A stretch of 5,493 nt of DNA, from contig JACZQQ010000182.1 in assembly GCA_022545645.1 (NCBI GenBank), positions 1 to 5,493 of the forward strand. The letters run 5' to 3'. Position 1 is the stretch's first letter; each line of letters begins with the position of its first letter. The position numbers and the translations under genes are program-made. The stretch is from Acidobacteriota bacterium. Lineage in GTDB: Bacteria; Acidobacteriota; UBA6911; RPQK01; JADFOI01. The notes beneath the pieces are model-generated. The model did not search any database. It was not told the origin of the DNA and saw only the letters and a program-made list of their open reading frames with translations. This document shows positions 1 to 5,493 of the stretch, piece after piece.

Positions 1-1
1 T

Positions 2-2203
2 GATCGTCGCTTGATCTCCTGGTCTGACACGGCTTTGACGGACGACAAGGGTGAGGTGGCCTGTATTGTCTCGACTGGAATCGACATCACCGAGCAGAAA
101 GAAGCGGAAGAGGCAGATCGGCAGAGTGCCGAATACTTTCGCTCCCTGGTGGAAAACGCTGCTGACGCACTCCTGATACTCGACAAGGATGGAATCATCC
201 GCTTCGAAAATCCTTCCTTCGAAAAATTCCTGGGATACAAATCGAAGGAGTTTGTGGACAAGAATCTTCGTGAACTCGTTCACCCCGACGATGTATCCCT
301 TTTGAGCAAGGCTCTGGAAGGGGTGAAGAAAAAGCCCGATTCCACCGCATCGATGCGGCTTCGACTTCAGAGTAAAGAGGGTACATGGATCACCGTGGAG
401 GGGCTCAGCAAAAACTTTCTGAAAGACCCTGCCGTCTCAGGTATTGCGGTCACGGTCCGAGACATCACCCGGCGCAACAAGACAGAACGGGGGATTCAGC
501 GCCAGTTGCAAACTTTGGATGCCCTCCACGCCATCGATGTCGCCACCTCCAGCGGTCTGGATCTCCTGGTCACGGTCAAGGTCGTTCTGGAACAGATCAC
601 CTCGGAACTGAAGGTGGACGCAGCCAGCGTACTCCTGTTCAATCCCCACACCCATAACCTCAAGTACTTCTCTGGGCTTGGCTTTCGTAACATTGCTATC
701 GCCCGTTCCAAAATCAATCTGGGTGAGGGCGTCGCCGGCAAGGCCGGCCTGGAGCGCGAACTCATTCGCATTCCCGATCTGCGTGATTCTGAAGAGGGTT
801 CGAGGCGGGCTGAGCTTCTAGCTGAAGAAGAGTTCGTGACCTATTATGCCATGCCCCTGGTGGCCCGTGGTGAACTCAAAGGCGTCCTGGAGATCTTCAA
901 TCGCTCCGCTTTGTCTCCGGATCAGGACTGGCTGGATTTCCTGTCCGCCGTGGCTTCCCAGGCCGCTGTTGCCATGGACAACGCCGACCTGATCGCCAAA
1001 TTGCAGCGTCACAATACGGGACTGGGTTTTGCTTACGATGCTACTCTGGAAGGGCTGTCTTCTGCTCTGGACCTCAGGGAACAGATAAGTAGCGGACACA
1101 GTCAACAATTGGCGGAGTGGACATTGAAGTTGGGAGAGGCGGTTGGAATGGAGGGGCCGGATCTGATCAATGATCGTCGGGGCGCACTGATGCACGATAT
1201 CGGTAAAATCGGAGTCCCCGAGAGTATTCTCCTCAAGCCGGCTCCACTCAGTGACAAAGAGTGGGACACCATGCATATGCATCCCCGATACGCTCACCGA
1301 CTGCTATCCGATATTCCCTATTTGCGTTCAGCCGTGAATATTCCCTATTGTCATCATGAGAAGTGGGACGGCTCCGGTTATCCGCGTGGCTTGAAGGGCA
1401 AAGAGATTCCCCTGGCAGCTCGCGTCTTTTCTGTTGTTGGGGCATGGGATGTGCTGGGCCGCGACCGCCCCTACCGGGAAGCCTGGCCCAACATGAAGAT
1501 ACGGGAACACTTGAAGTCTCAGTCCGGTATCGATTTCGATCCTGAGATCGTGGAGAAATTTCTCGAGCTGGAGAGGGAAGGCGCCTTCACTCGTGACGCC
1601 CCCTCAAAAGAGTTCATCACCCTGGAAGAAACAACAGAAGAAAAGCCTGTAGAGGAACGGGTAGAAGAAAAGAGGACTGAGGCCGAACCACCCAAGGAGG
1701 TGACCGCCGCCGAACCCGCTGAACCCAAGGAAGAGGTTACCGAAGAATCCAAGGGGACGGTCCTTGGGAAACTCAAAGGGAAGATCACCGAATCGTTTAA
1801 GGGAAAGGTCAGCAAAGAACCTGAGGAGACCGTCACCGAAGAACCTCAGGCGACAGCCCCCCCCCAGGAGAAGGTCAGCCCGCGAAAACCCGAGGAGGCG
1901 GATCTCACACTCAAGGAGCAGGTCACCCAGAAAGAGCCTAAGGAAACCGGCCTCAAATTCAAGGAAAAGGTCAGCCTAGAGAAGCCCGAGGAGATCGGCC
2001 TCAAATTCAAGGAGAAGGTCAGCCCAGAACAGCCCAAGGGTACGAACAGTGAACCTCCGATGGTATTCTCCGAACCCCTTATGGGAACGATGACTCAGGA
2101 GCTGAACGAGAACGAAGGAGAGGGAAAGGTCACCGAACGACTCATGGGGATTACCACTCCGGAACCTCTGGAGCCTGGCGAGAAAGAAGGAGACAAAACC
2201 TAG
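2..2203 (+). CDS. PAS-PAS-GAF-HD-GYP signalling protein (5' end outside window)
   Basis: Likely a cytoplasmic sensor/effector of the c-di-GMP phosphodiesterase class. The frame is open to the left edge and the first residues already lie inside a PAS C-terminus (STGIDITEQKEAEE), so the TTG at 11 is not the true start. Numbering the TTG as residue 1: end of PAS 1 at 1-33; PAS 2 at about 40-155, ending in VRDIT; GAF at about 165-330; HD-GYP at about 340-520. HD-GYP motifs present are H363, HDIGKIG 395-401, H424 in HMHP, HH 448-449, DGSGYP 453-458 and RDRPYR 484-489. The usual Asp of the 'VADxxDAL' motif is Gly477 (VVGAWDVL), so one metal ligand seems to be missing. Residues from about 535 to 730 form a Glu/Lys/Pro/Thr-rich, probably disordered tail with 16-residue repeats. 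No transmembrane segment is seen in the visible part. No clear terminator follows the TAG. Family assignment is secure; catalytic activity is uncertain. Confidence 0.93.
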   Translation, partial: DRRLISWSDTALTDDKGEVACIVSTGIDITEQKEAEEADRQSAEYFRSLVENAADALLILDKDGIIRFENPSFEKFLGYKSKEFVDKNLRELVHPDDVSLLSKALEGVKKKPDSTASMRLRLQSKEGTWITVEGLSKNFLKDPAVSGIAVTVRDITRRNKTERGIQRQLQTLDALHAIDVATSSGLDLLVTVKVVLEQITSELKVDAASVLLFNPHTHNLKYFSGLGFRNIAIARSKINLGEGVAGKAGLERELIRIPDLRDSEEGSRRAELLAEEEFVTYYAMPLVARGELKGVLEIFNRSALSPDQDWLDFLSAVASQAAVAMDNADLIAKLQRHNTGLGFAYDATLEGLSSALDLREQISSGHSQQLAEWTLKLGEAVGMEGPDLINDRRGALMHDIGKIGVPESILLKPAPLSDKEWDTMHMHPRYAHRLLSDIPYLRSAVNIPYCHHEKWDGSGYPRGLKGKEIPLAARVFSVVGAWDVLGRDRPYREAWPNMKIREHLKSQSGIDFDPEIVEKFLELEREGAFTRDAPSKEFITLEETTEEKPVEERVEEKRTEAEPPKEVTAAEPAEPKEEVTEESKGTVLGKLKGKITESFKGKVSKEPEETVTEEPQATAPPQEKVSPRKPEEADLTLKEQVTQKEPKETGLKFKEKVSLEKPEEIGLKFKEKVSPEQPKGTNSEPPMVFSEPLMGTMTQELNENEGEGKVTERLMGITTPEPLEPGEKEGDKT
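1868..2059 (+). repeat. 48-bp in-frame tandem repeat encoding 16-residue units
   Basis: Three full units start at 1868, 1916 and 1964, with a partial decayed fourth from 2012. Each unit begins with E-[KQ]-V-[ST], has a P-[EK]-E/G core, and the first three end in L-[TK]-[LF]-K. Units 2 and 3 share the DNA string ctcaaattcaagg exactly 48 bp apart (1952 and 2000), and unit 1 has ctcacactcaagg at 1904. The array lies in the charged C-terminal tail of the HD-GYP protein. Copy number could change without breaking the frame. A flexible spacer or protein-interaction role is only inference. Confidence 0.85.
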
Positions 2204-2258
2204 CCTCAGACCTAGCCGGGCGATCTCCACATTCAGACAGACCCACCTATTAGACTTA

Positions 2259-2290
2259 GTGTCTCTTTCCATCAAATACGATGATGTTTG
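2259..2290 (+). repeat. Left terminal inverted repeat of the MITE-like element
   Basis: It begins gtgtctctttccatc and ends gatgtttg. It pairs with the right end with substitutions at its positions 4, 8, 23/24 and 27/28 and one extra c after ccat. Weaker similarity (gact against the reverse complement of agtc) extends about 6 bp outside on both sides, so the exact boundary is uncertain by a few bases. Confidence 0.8.
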
Positions 2291-2441
2291 CTGATGGGGC
2301 TTGCGAGGGGAGATCAAGGAGCGAGGAGGAGGCGATGCAGGGACATCGGCGACAACGAGCGACACAGAGATCACCCGCAACCTCCATCAGCCCAAAGGGT
2401 GGCGGCGGGACGGCGGCGATTTCTTTGTCTCTCCTCCTCCA

Positions 2442-2458
2442 CGATGTCCCTGACATCG
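2442..2458. repeat. Internal short palindrome of the MITE-like element
   Basis: Cgatgtc-cct-gacatcg is a perfect 7-bp stem with a 3-nt loop. The mirror position in the left arm (2333-2348) holds cgatg-cagg-gacatcg, the same hairpin missing one T. Its presence in both arms supports an ancestral symmetric design rather than chance similarity. The function is unknown. Confidence 0.6.
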
Positions 2459-2500
2459 CGTCGTCGTCGCTTCGCGAACTCGACGCCGTCGCGCTCGCCA

Positions 2501-2531
2501 CAAACGTCACCGTATTTATGGAACGAGGCAC
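2501..2531 (-). repeat. Right terminal inverted repeat of the MITE-like element
   Basis: Read on the minus strand it begins gtgcctcgttccat and ends gacgtttg, matching the left end at 27 of 31 positions. It stops 12 nt before the ATG of the next gene, so that gene's leader and any promoter must lie largely within the element. Confidence 0.8.
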
Positions 2532-2543
2532 CTAGTCAGGACT

Positions 2544-2792
2544 ATGGGTAATGCCGAGCTGCTCTCCAAGCTGGAAGAGATTGTTGGCCAGTTGGGGCTT
2601 GAATTGAGGTGGGACGAAGGGGACTTTACGGGGGGAATCTGTCGTCTTGGAGACAGAAAGATCCTGGTCATGAATCGTTCCCTTCCCACCTTTGAAAAGA
2701 TTCGTATCTTGTGCCAAAACCTTTCCCAAGCCGATCTGTCCAAGATCTTCGTGCTCCCCGCCATCAGAGAGCAAATCGTTCGATTTCTCTAG
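2544..2792 (+). CDS. Small conserved hypothetical protein, 82 aa
   Basis: I cannot assign a function. The protein is small, soluble and without a signal peptide or membrane segment. It has an N-terminal amphipathic helix (LLSKLEEIVGQLGLELRW), a Gly-containing turn followed by GGICRLGDRKILVMN, a predicted beta hairpin, then a helical half ending LPAIREQIVRFL. The pattern 'G-x-C-R-L ... I-x-(M/I)-N-(R/K)-x-L ... E-K-(I/V)-x-I-L ... P-x-(I/V)-R-E' resembles small uncharacterised proteins I recall from diverse bacteria; that is memory, not a search. The ATG at 2544 is the only reasonable start. Its nearest Shine-Dalgarno-like string, agga at 2538-2541, is only 2 nt away, and gagg at 2525-2528 is 15 nt away, so initiation may be weak. 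The gene ends 5 bp from the convergent reductase stop. The adjacent MITE-like element probably replaced its original upstream region. Confidence 0.75.
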   Translation: MGNAELLSKLEEIVGQLGLELRWDEGDFTGGICRLGDRKILVMNRSLPTFEKIRILCQNLSQADLSKIFVLPAIREQIVRFL

Positions 2793-2797
2793 TAACA

Positions 2798-4204
2798 CTA
2801 CTGCCTTTCCTCAATAACCTTGAGCATCGCCGAAACCGTCAAGAGCTTCTCCCGCAGCTTGCCCAGCCGCTTGCCAGCTTCCACCTCTTGCTGGTCCAGG
2901 AGCTTCCAGTCCTCAAAAGTCACCACTTGGAGCTTCTTTCCCGCCAGCATCCGGTCCACCGCTTCAGGCCTCTTTTCCAGGTCGACCTTTGCACTCTTCC
3001 CTTCAATGTCCTCAAGCATTTTCTCCACCGTTGCCGCTGAGTCGCTCTTGTTGGTTCCGATGAGACCGGTGGGTCCACGCTTGGCCCAACCGACGGCGTA
3101 CTCGTTGGGTACGATCTGGCCGGAGACCGAATCCGTCACTCGTCCCTCTTGATTGCAAATAACGCCGCGCTTCTCATCAAAGGGTACGCCGGGTAGGGGA
3201 ACGCCTTGGTAGCCAATGGAGCGGAAAACGAGCCCAACGGGAAGCACCTCGTACTGTCCCGTGCCACGGGAGCGAATATCGCCCGTCTCATCCGGATACA
3301 GCTCGTTCTTTTCGATCTTGACCGCCGTGACACGGCCGTTCTCACCCAGGATTTCCACCGGTGAAACACAAAAACGCAGGCGAACCTTTCTCCTCTGACT
3401 TCCCTCCCCTGCTTTGGATTTTTCCGTCAGATACTCCACCTTTTGCCTGCCCTGTTTCCCCCCGGAAGCTTTTGAGGCTTCATCGAGCTCCATTTCCTTG
3501 GGATCGACGACCAGATCAACGCCCTTGAGACTTCCGATCTCCTTGATCTCATTGAGTGAAAAAGCTGCCTGTTTAGGACCCCGCCGAGCCAAGATGACGA
3601 CTTCCTCCACTTGACCCTTTCGCAGTGCCTCCAGAGCGTATCCGGCGATGTCCGTATGGACCAGCTCGTCCTGGTCTTTGGACAGGATGCGGGTGACATC
3701 CATGGCCACGTTCCCCACACCTACGACCGCTGCGCATTTGTGAGACAAGTCGAAGGATCGCTCTATGTAATCCGGGTGGCTGTTGTACCAGGCCACAAAT
3801 TCAGTGGCGGTGTGGCTGCCTTGCAAGTCCTCTCCGGGAATGCCCAGCCGCCGATCGGTCTCACAGCCGACGGCGTAAACGATCTGGTCGTAGTGCTTTC
3901 GCAATTCCTGAACGGAGAGGTTGCTCCCTACCTTGACGTTGCCGAAGAAGCGGAGATGTCGGCTGGCTGCGATCCGTTCATAGACGCGAATGACGGCCTT
4001 GATCTTGGGGTGGTCGGGGGCAACTCCAAAACGCACCAGACCATAGGGTGTGGGCAATCGGTCGTACAGGTCAATCTGGACGGTGAGATCTTTTTGCCTC
4101 AAGAGAGCGTCTGCCGCATAGAAGCCTGCAGGGCCGGAGCCGACGATGGCCACTTGAAGGGGACGATCTTTGCTGCCCAGGGAGTAAACCTGCTCACCAG
4201 TCAT
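2798..4204 (-). CDS. Ferredoxin-NADP+ reductase, adrenodoxin-reductase (FprA-like) type
   Basis: A cytoplasmic FAD enzyme expected to pass electrons between NADP(H) and a ferredoxin. The 468 residues match the usual length of about 450-480 for this family (mitochondrial adrenodoxin reductase, mycobacterial FprA). Visible motifs: FAD dinucleotide loop GSGPAG at 22-27; PTPYGLVRFGVAPDHPKIK at 51-69, a family signature; NADP-binding GVGNVAMD at 162-169; ARRGP at 206-210, whose arginines contact the NADP 2'-phosphate in the family; and the C-terminal FAD-contacting GWAKRGPTGLIGTNK at 372-386. All key motifs are intact. The extra C-terminal part after about 440 is charged and helical. The ATG at 4204 is preceded on its strand by gagaaag with 7 nt spacing. 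The stop faces the stop of the small gene with 5 bp between, and the esterase remnant lies 24 bp upstream. Physiological partner unknown. Confidence 0.95.
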   Translation of the reverse strand: MTGEQVYSLGSKDRPLQVAIVGSGPAGFYAADALLRQKDLTVQIDLYDRLPTPYGLVRFGVAPDHPKIKAVIRVYERIAASRHLRFFGNVKVGSNLSVQELRKHYDQIVYAVGCETDRRLGIPGEDLQGSHTATEFVAWYNSHPDYIERSFDLSHKCAAVVGVGNVAMDVTRILSKDQDELVHTDIAGYALEALRKGQVEEVVILARRGPKQAAFSLNEIKEIGSLKGVDLVVDPKEMELDEASKASGGKQGRQKVEYLTEKSKAGEGSQRRKVRLRFCVSPVEILGENGRVTAVKIEKNELYPDETGDIRSRGTGQYEVLPVGLVFRSIGYQGVPLPGVPFDEKRGVICNQEGRVTDSVSGQIVPNEYAVGWAKRGPTGLIGTNKSDSAATVEKMLEDIEGKSAKVDLEKRPEAVDRMLAGKKLQVVTFEDWKLLDQQEVEAGKRLGKLREKLLTVSAMLKVIEERQ

Positions 4205-4228
4205 CAGTTCGCTTTCTCAACAGAAGAT

Positions 4229-4420
4229 TCACTGGCAGGAAAAATTGCTTTCCACCCAGTTGATCGGATCGTTTTCCCCTCCCCCAGGACCCGTGTAAAC
4301 AGCTCGCCGGGGATAGGCGCACATCGGCCGCTCGTTGTCCACCACCCCATCGGTACCGTGGGTTGCCACAACTGAATCAAGTTCATGACGGTTCTCCACC
4401 CAAGCCACCCTCCCGTCCAT
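4229..4420 (-). pseudogene. C-terminal remnant of a tannase/feruloyl esterase family protein
   Basis: Only about 63 residues survive. They resemble the very end of secreted tannase/feruloyl esterases (Pfam PF07519): a WVE helix (VAWVEN), D-x-V-V-A-T, the Cys/Pro signature RPMCAYPRRAVYTGPG, and an N-x-x-x-S-N-F-x-C end (INWVESNFSC). The full family is several hundred residues with a Ser-Asp-His triad, so the catalytic part and signal peptide are gone. Nothing upstream in the window restores them. The frame is open to an ATG at 4462, but the ATG at 4420 has a good ribosome site (ggagg, 9 nt spacing) and directly precedes the conserved part. The TGA is 24 bp before the reductase ATG. It may now serve merely as leader sequence. 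Assignment rests on recall of the family C-terminus. Confidence 0.65.
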
Positions 4421-4429
4421 GTTCGATAT

Positions 4430-4434
4430 CCTCC
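4430..4434 (-). promoter_or_regulatory. Shine-Dalgarno sequence before the ATG at 4420
   Basis: Ggagg on the minus strand lies 9 nt ahead of the ATG that opens the esterase remnant. It is the strongest ribosome-site match among the minus-strand starts in this window, suggesting that the short reading frame may still be translated. Confidence 0.5.
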
Positions 4435-4461
4435 GTTTTACATGGAACATGATAACGCCCA

Positions 4462-4490
4462 ATCGTAAATTTTCGGACGCCTAAAGGCAA
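4462..4490 (-). promoter_or_regulatory. Candidate sigma-70-type promoter for the remnant-reductase transcript
   Basis: On the minus strand ttgcct (4490-4485) and tacgat (4467-4462) are separated by exactly 17 bp. Each matches its consensus hexamer at 4 of 6 positions. They sit in an AT-rich patch upstream of the ATG at 4420. Transcription would begin near 4455 and could read through to the reductase, as no terminator is visible between them. Confidence 0.35.
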
Positions 4491-4615
4491 TTAAATTTGA
4501 TTTTTCATCCTGTGCCTTGCCCGATTGACGAAAGAGCTGACCCCTAGAGAGCACGCTCAAGCCCTTTCATCCAGCCCCGAAATAGGCGGCAGGGTGAGAA
4601 AAAAAGGCTAGGAGG

Positions 4616-4637
4616 TTGGCACTGTTTCGGGTATAAT
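4616..4637 (+). promoter_or_regulatory. Candidate promoter (-10 tataat) for the cyclase gene
   Basis: A perfect tataat at 4632-4637 lies about 60 bp before the cyclase start. The upstream ttggca (4616-4621) is only 10 bp away, so it is not a normally spaced -35 box. Nothing good sits at 17 bp, so an activator may be needed if this promoter is real. Confidence 0.35.
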
Positions 4638-4697
4638 TTCCACAGGTTTTTCACAGCTGTTCCGTAGGTGGTTCACTACCAAGAAGGCGGGTCGGAA

Positions 4698-5493
4698 TTG
4701 CCTCGAAAAAAGCAACGAATCAATCATACCCCACAGCGCAGGCTTGCCACCATCATGTTCACCGACATCGTTGGCTACAGCGCTCTGACCCAGAAGAACG
4801 AGCCTTTAGCCTTGGAGATGCTGGAGGAGCATAGACGGATGCTGCGTCCTCTTTTCACCCATCACGAGGGAAAGGAGATCAAGACCATCGGCGATGCCTT
4901 TCTGGTGGAATTTTCCAGCGCCCTGGCAGCTGCTCAATGTGCCATCCAGATACAGAGTACGATCGCTGAACACAATGCCTCCTCACCGCTCGAGAAGGGG
5001 TTTCAGCTTCGCATCGGACTACACCTGAGCGATGTCGAGCATCGGGAAGACGACCTCTACGGAGATGGGGTCAATATCGCCTCCCAGATTGAGCCGTTGG
5101 CAGCGCCGGGAGGCATTTGCATATCTGAGGACGTGGCCCGTCAGATCGAAAACAAGATCGAAGAGCCCATTTTGCGGCTGGGGAAGAGCGAGTTAAAGAA
5201 CATCGAACTCCCCATGGCCATTCACCGCATTGTCCTTCCCTGGGAAAGTAATCCTCCTGCGCTCTCACAACGAATCTTCTTTTCCCTGATGAAGGGTAAA
5301 AACGCGGGATCACAGCTGATGCTGGGGATACTCCTGTTTTTTCTGGTGGTCATGGCCTGGCCAAGGGGCAATGACGTAGAACCCACCAACAGGGTCCCAC
5401 TGAAACTCCCTGAGACGGTCGAGCCCTCCGTCCCCGATGTTTCCTCTAATCTTCGAGCTTTGCTGGCCGATGAGTTCTCCCCGACAAGCTTTC
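4698..5493 (+). CDS. Class III adenylate/guanylate cyclase, membrane-anchored (3' end outside window)
   Basis: Would convert ATP (or GTP) to a cyclic nucleotide in the cytoplasm. The frame has no stop before the right edge. Start: TTG at 4698 gives MPRKKQRI..., with gaagg at 4683-4687 upstream, and leads into RRLATIMFTDIVGYSALTQ, the usual beginning of this family. An in-frame GTG at 4668 is the alternative, with a stop just before it. Numbering from 4698: metal Asp23 in FTDI, Lys62 and metal Asp66 in KTIGDAF, Asp119 in DLYGDGVN, and Asn126. Lys62 with Asp119 suggests ATP preference. The transition-state Arg expected four residues after Asn126 is Gln130 (VNIASQIE). The catalytic domain ends near 185. 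A single hydrophobic helix at about 206-221 (LMLGILLFFLVVMAW) follows, then a Pro-rich segment probably outside the membrane. Related proteins often carry TolB-like or TPR domains next; that part is not visible here. Confidence 0.9.
   Translation, partial: MPRKKQRINHTPQRRLATIMFTDIVGYSALTQKNEPLALEMLEEHRRMLRPLFTHHEGKEIKTIGDAFLVEFSSALAAAQCAIQIQSTIAEHNASSPLEKGFQLRIGLHLSDVEHREDDLYGDGVNIASQIEPLAAPGGICISEDVARQIENKIEEPILRLGKSELKNIELPMAIHRIVLPWESNPPALSQRIFFSLMKGKNAGSQLMLGILLFFLVVMAWPRGNDVEPTNRVPLKLPETVEPSVPDVSSNLRALLADEFSPTSF

Larger units (their letters stand above)
2259..2531. mobile_element. MITE-like palindromic (foldback) element, non-coding, 273 bp
   Basis: The two ends are imperfect terminal inverted repeats: 2259-2290 against the reverse complement of 2501-2531, with 27 of 31 aligned bases identical and one gap. 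The inverted relationship continues inward. Cagggacatcg at 2338-2348 is matched by cgatgtccctg at 2442-2452, each starting 79 bp in from its end, and the centre is cccaaaggg at 2391-2399. The interior is GC-rich, and the frames open on both strands give Arg/Ser-rich products typical of a palindrome, so I call no gene inside. There is no transposase, so movement would depend on one supplied in trans. Flanks are tta on the left and cta on the right, at best an imperfect target duplication. An alternative reading is a large structured RNA or an old repeat unit. I cannot name the parent IS family. Confidence 0.75.
4421..4697. other. Intergenic region between divergent genes
   Basis: No convincing gene is seen. 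It holds the two candidate promoters listed separately, an AT-rich patch at about 4460-4510, a short gcctaaaggc palindrome at 4479-4488, and a direct-repeat-like tttccacaggtttttcacag just downstream of the tataat. No convincing terminator is visible. Confidence 0.5.

Noticed and set aside
818..1297. 159-codon minus-strand frame
   Set aside because: Antisense to the GAF/HD-GYP coding region, with no family resemblance.
2256..2535. 84-91 codon frames on both strands inside the palindromic element
   Set aside because: Translations are Arg/Ser/Ala-rich without domain features, as expected from GC-rich inverted repeats. The element structure explains the sequence better.
2253..2537. Target-site duplication around the MITE-like element
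   Set aside because: Flanks tta/cta (or ttag/ctag) are close but not identical, and the boundaries are uncertain, so no duplication is claimed.
3611..4375. 254-codon open frame on the + strand
   Set aside because: It lies antisense to the reductase, whose motifs are intact, and its translation shows no recognisable domain. It is a shadow frame.
4479..4500. Rho-independent terminator at gcctaaaggc
   Set aside because: Only a 4-bp stem with a poor T tract, and no gene ends there.
4617..4631. Possible sigma-54 promoter (tggcac)
   Set aside because: The -24 string is perfect, but the -12 position, 10 bp after the GG, has gg rather than gc.
4637..4657. DnaA-box-like pair (atttccaca, tttttcaca)
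   Set aside because: Each differs from ttatccaca at two positions, and no cluster or replication gene is nearby.

Overview
The window looks like chromosomal DNA from a moderately GC-rich, signalling-rich bacterium. The gene types (a multi-PAS/GAF HD-GYP sensor, a membrane-anchored class III cyclase, an adrenodoxin-reductase-type flavoprotein) would fit a Desulfobacterota/'deltaproteobacterial' or similar environmental lineage. That is inference from protein style only; nothing here fixes the taxon.

Layout, left to right. (1) Positions 2-2203, + strand: the 3' part of a PAS-PAS-GAF-HD-GYP protein whose start lies outside the window. It ends in a roughly 200-residue Glu/Lys/Pro-rich tail containing a 48-bp (16-residue) tandem repeat. 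(2) Positions 2259-2531: a gene-free palindromic element with about 31-bp imperfect terminal inverted repeats and symmetric inner repeats, best read as a non-autonomous MITE/foldback element. (3) Positions 2544-2792, + strand: a small conserved-looking protein of unknown function that starts 12 nt after the element. (4) Positions 2798-4204, - strand: an adrenodoxin-reductase-type ferredoxin-NADP+ reductase, convergent with gene 3 across 5 bp. (5) Positions 4229-4420, - strand: a short C-terminal remnant of a tannase/feruloyl esterase family protein, just upstream of and codirectional with the reductase. (6) Positions 4421-4697: an intergenic region with candidate divergent promoters. (7) Positions 4698-5493, + strand: the N-terminal part of a class III adenylate/guanylate cyclase with one transmembrane helix, running off the right edge. 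It has no stop codon in the window.

The two signalling genes at the ends both belong to nucleotide second-messenger families: c-di-GMP hydrolysis (HD-GYP) and cyclic-nucleotide synthesis (cyclase). Each appears to lack one normally conserved active-site residue: an Asp metal ligand replaced by Gly in the HD-GYP domain, and the transition-state Arg replaced by Gln in the cyclase. No operon joining the genes is evident. The middle of the window shows genome remodelling (MITE plus a decayed esterase). I see no tRNA, rRNA, CRISPR array or complete transposase gene.
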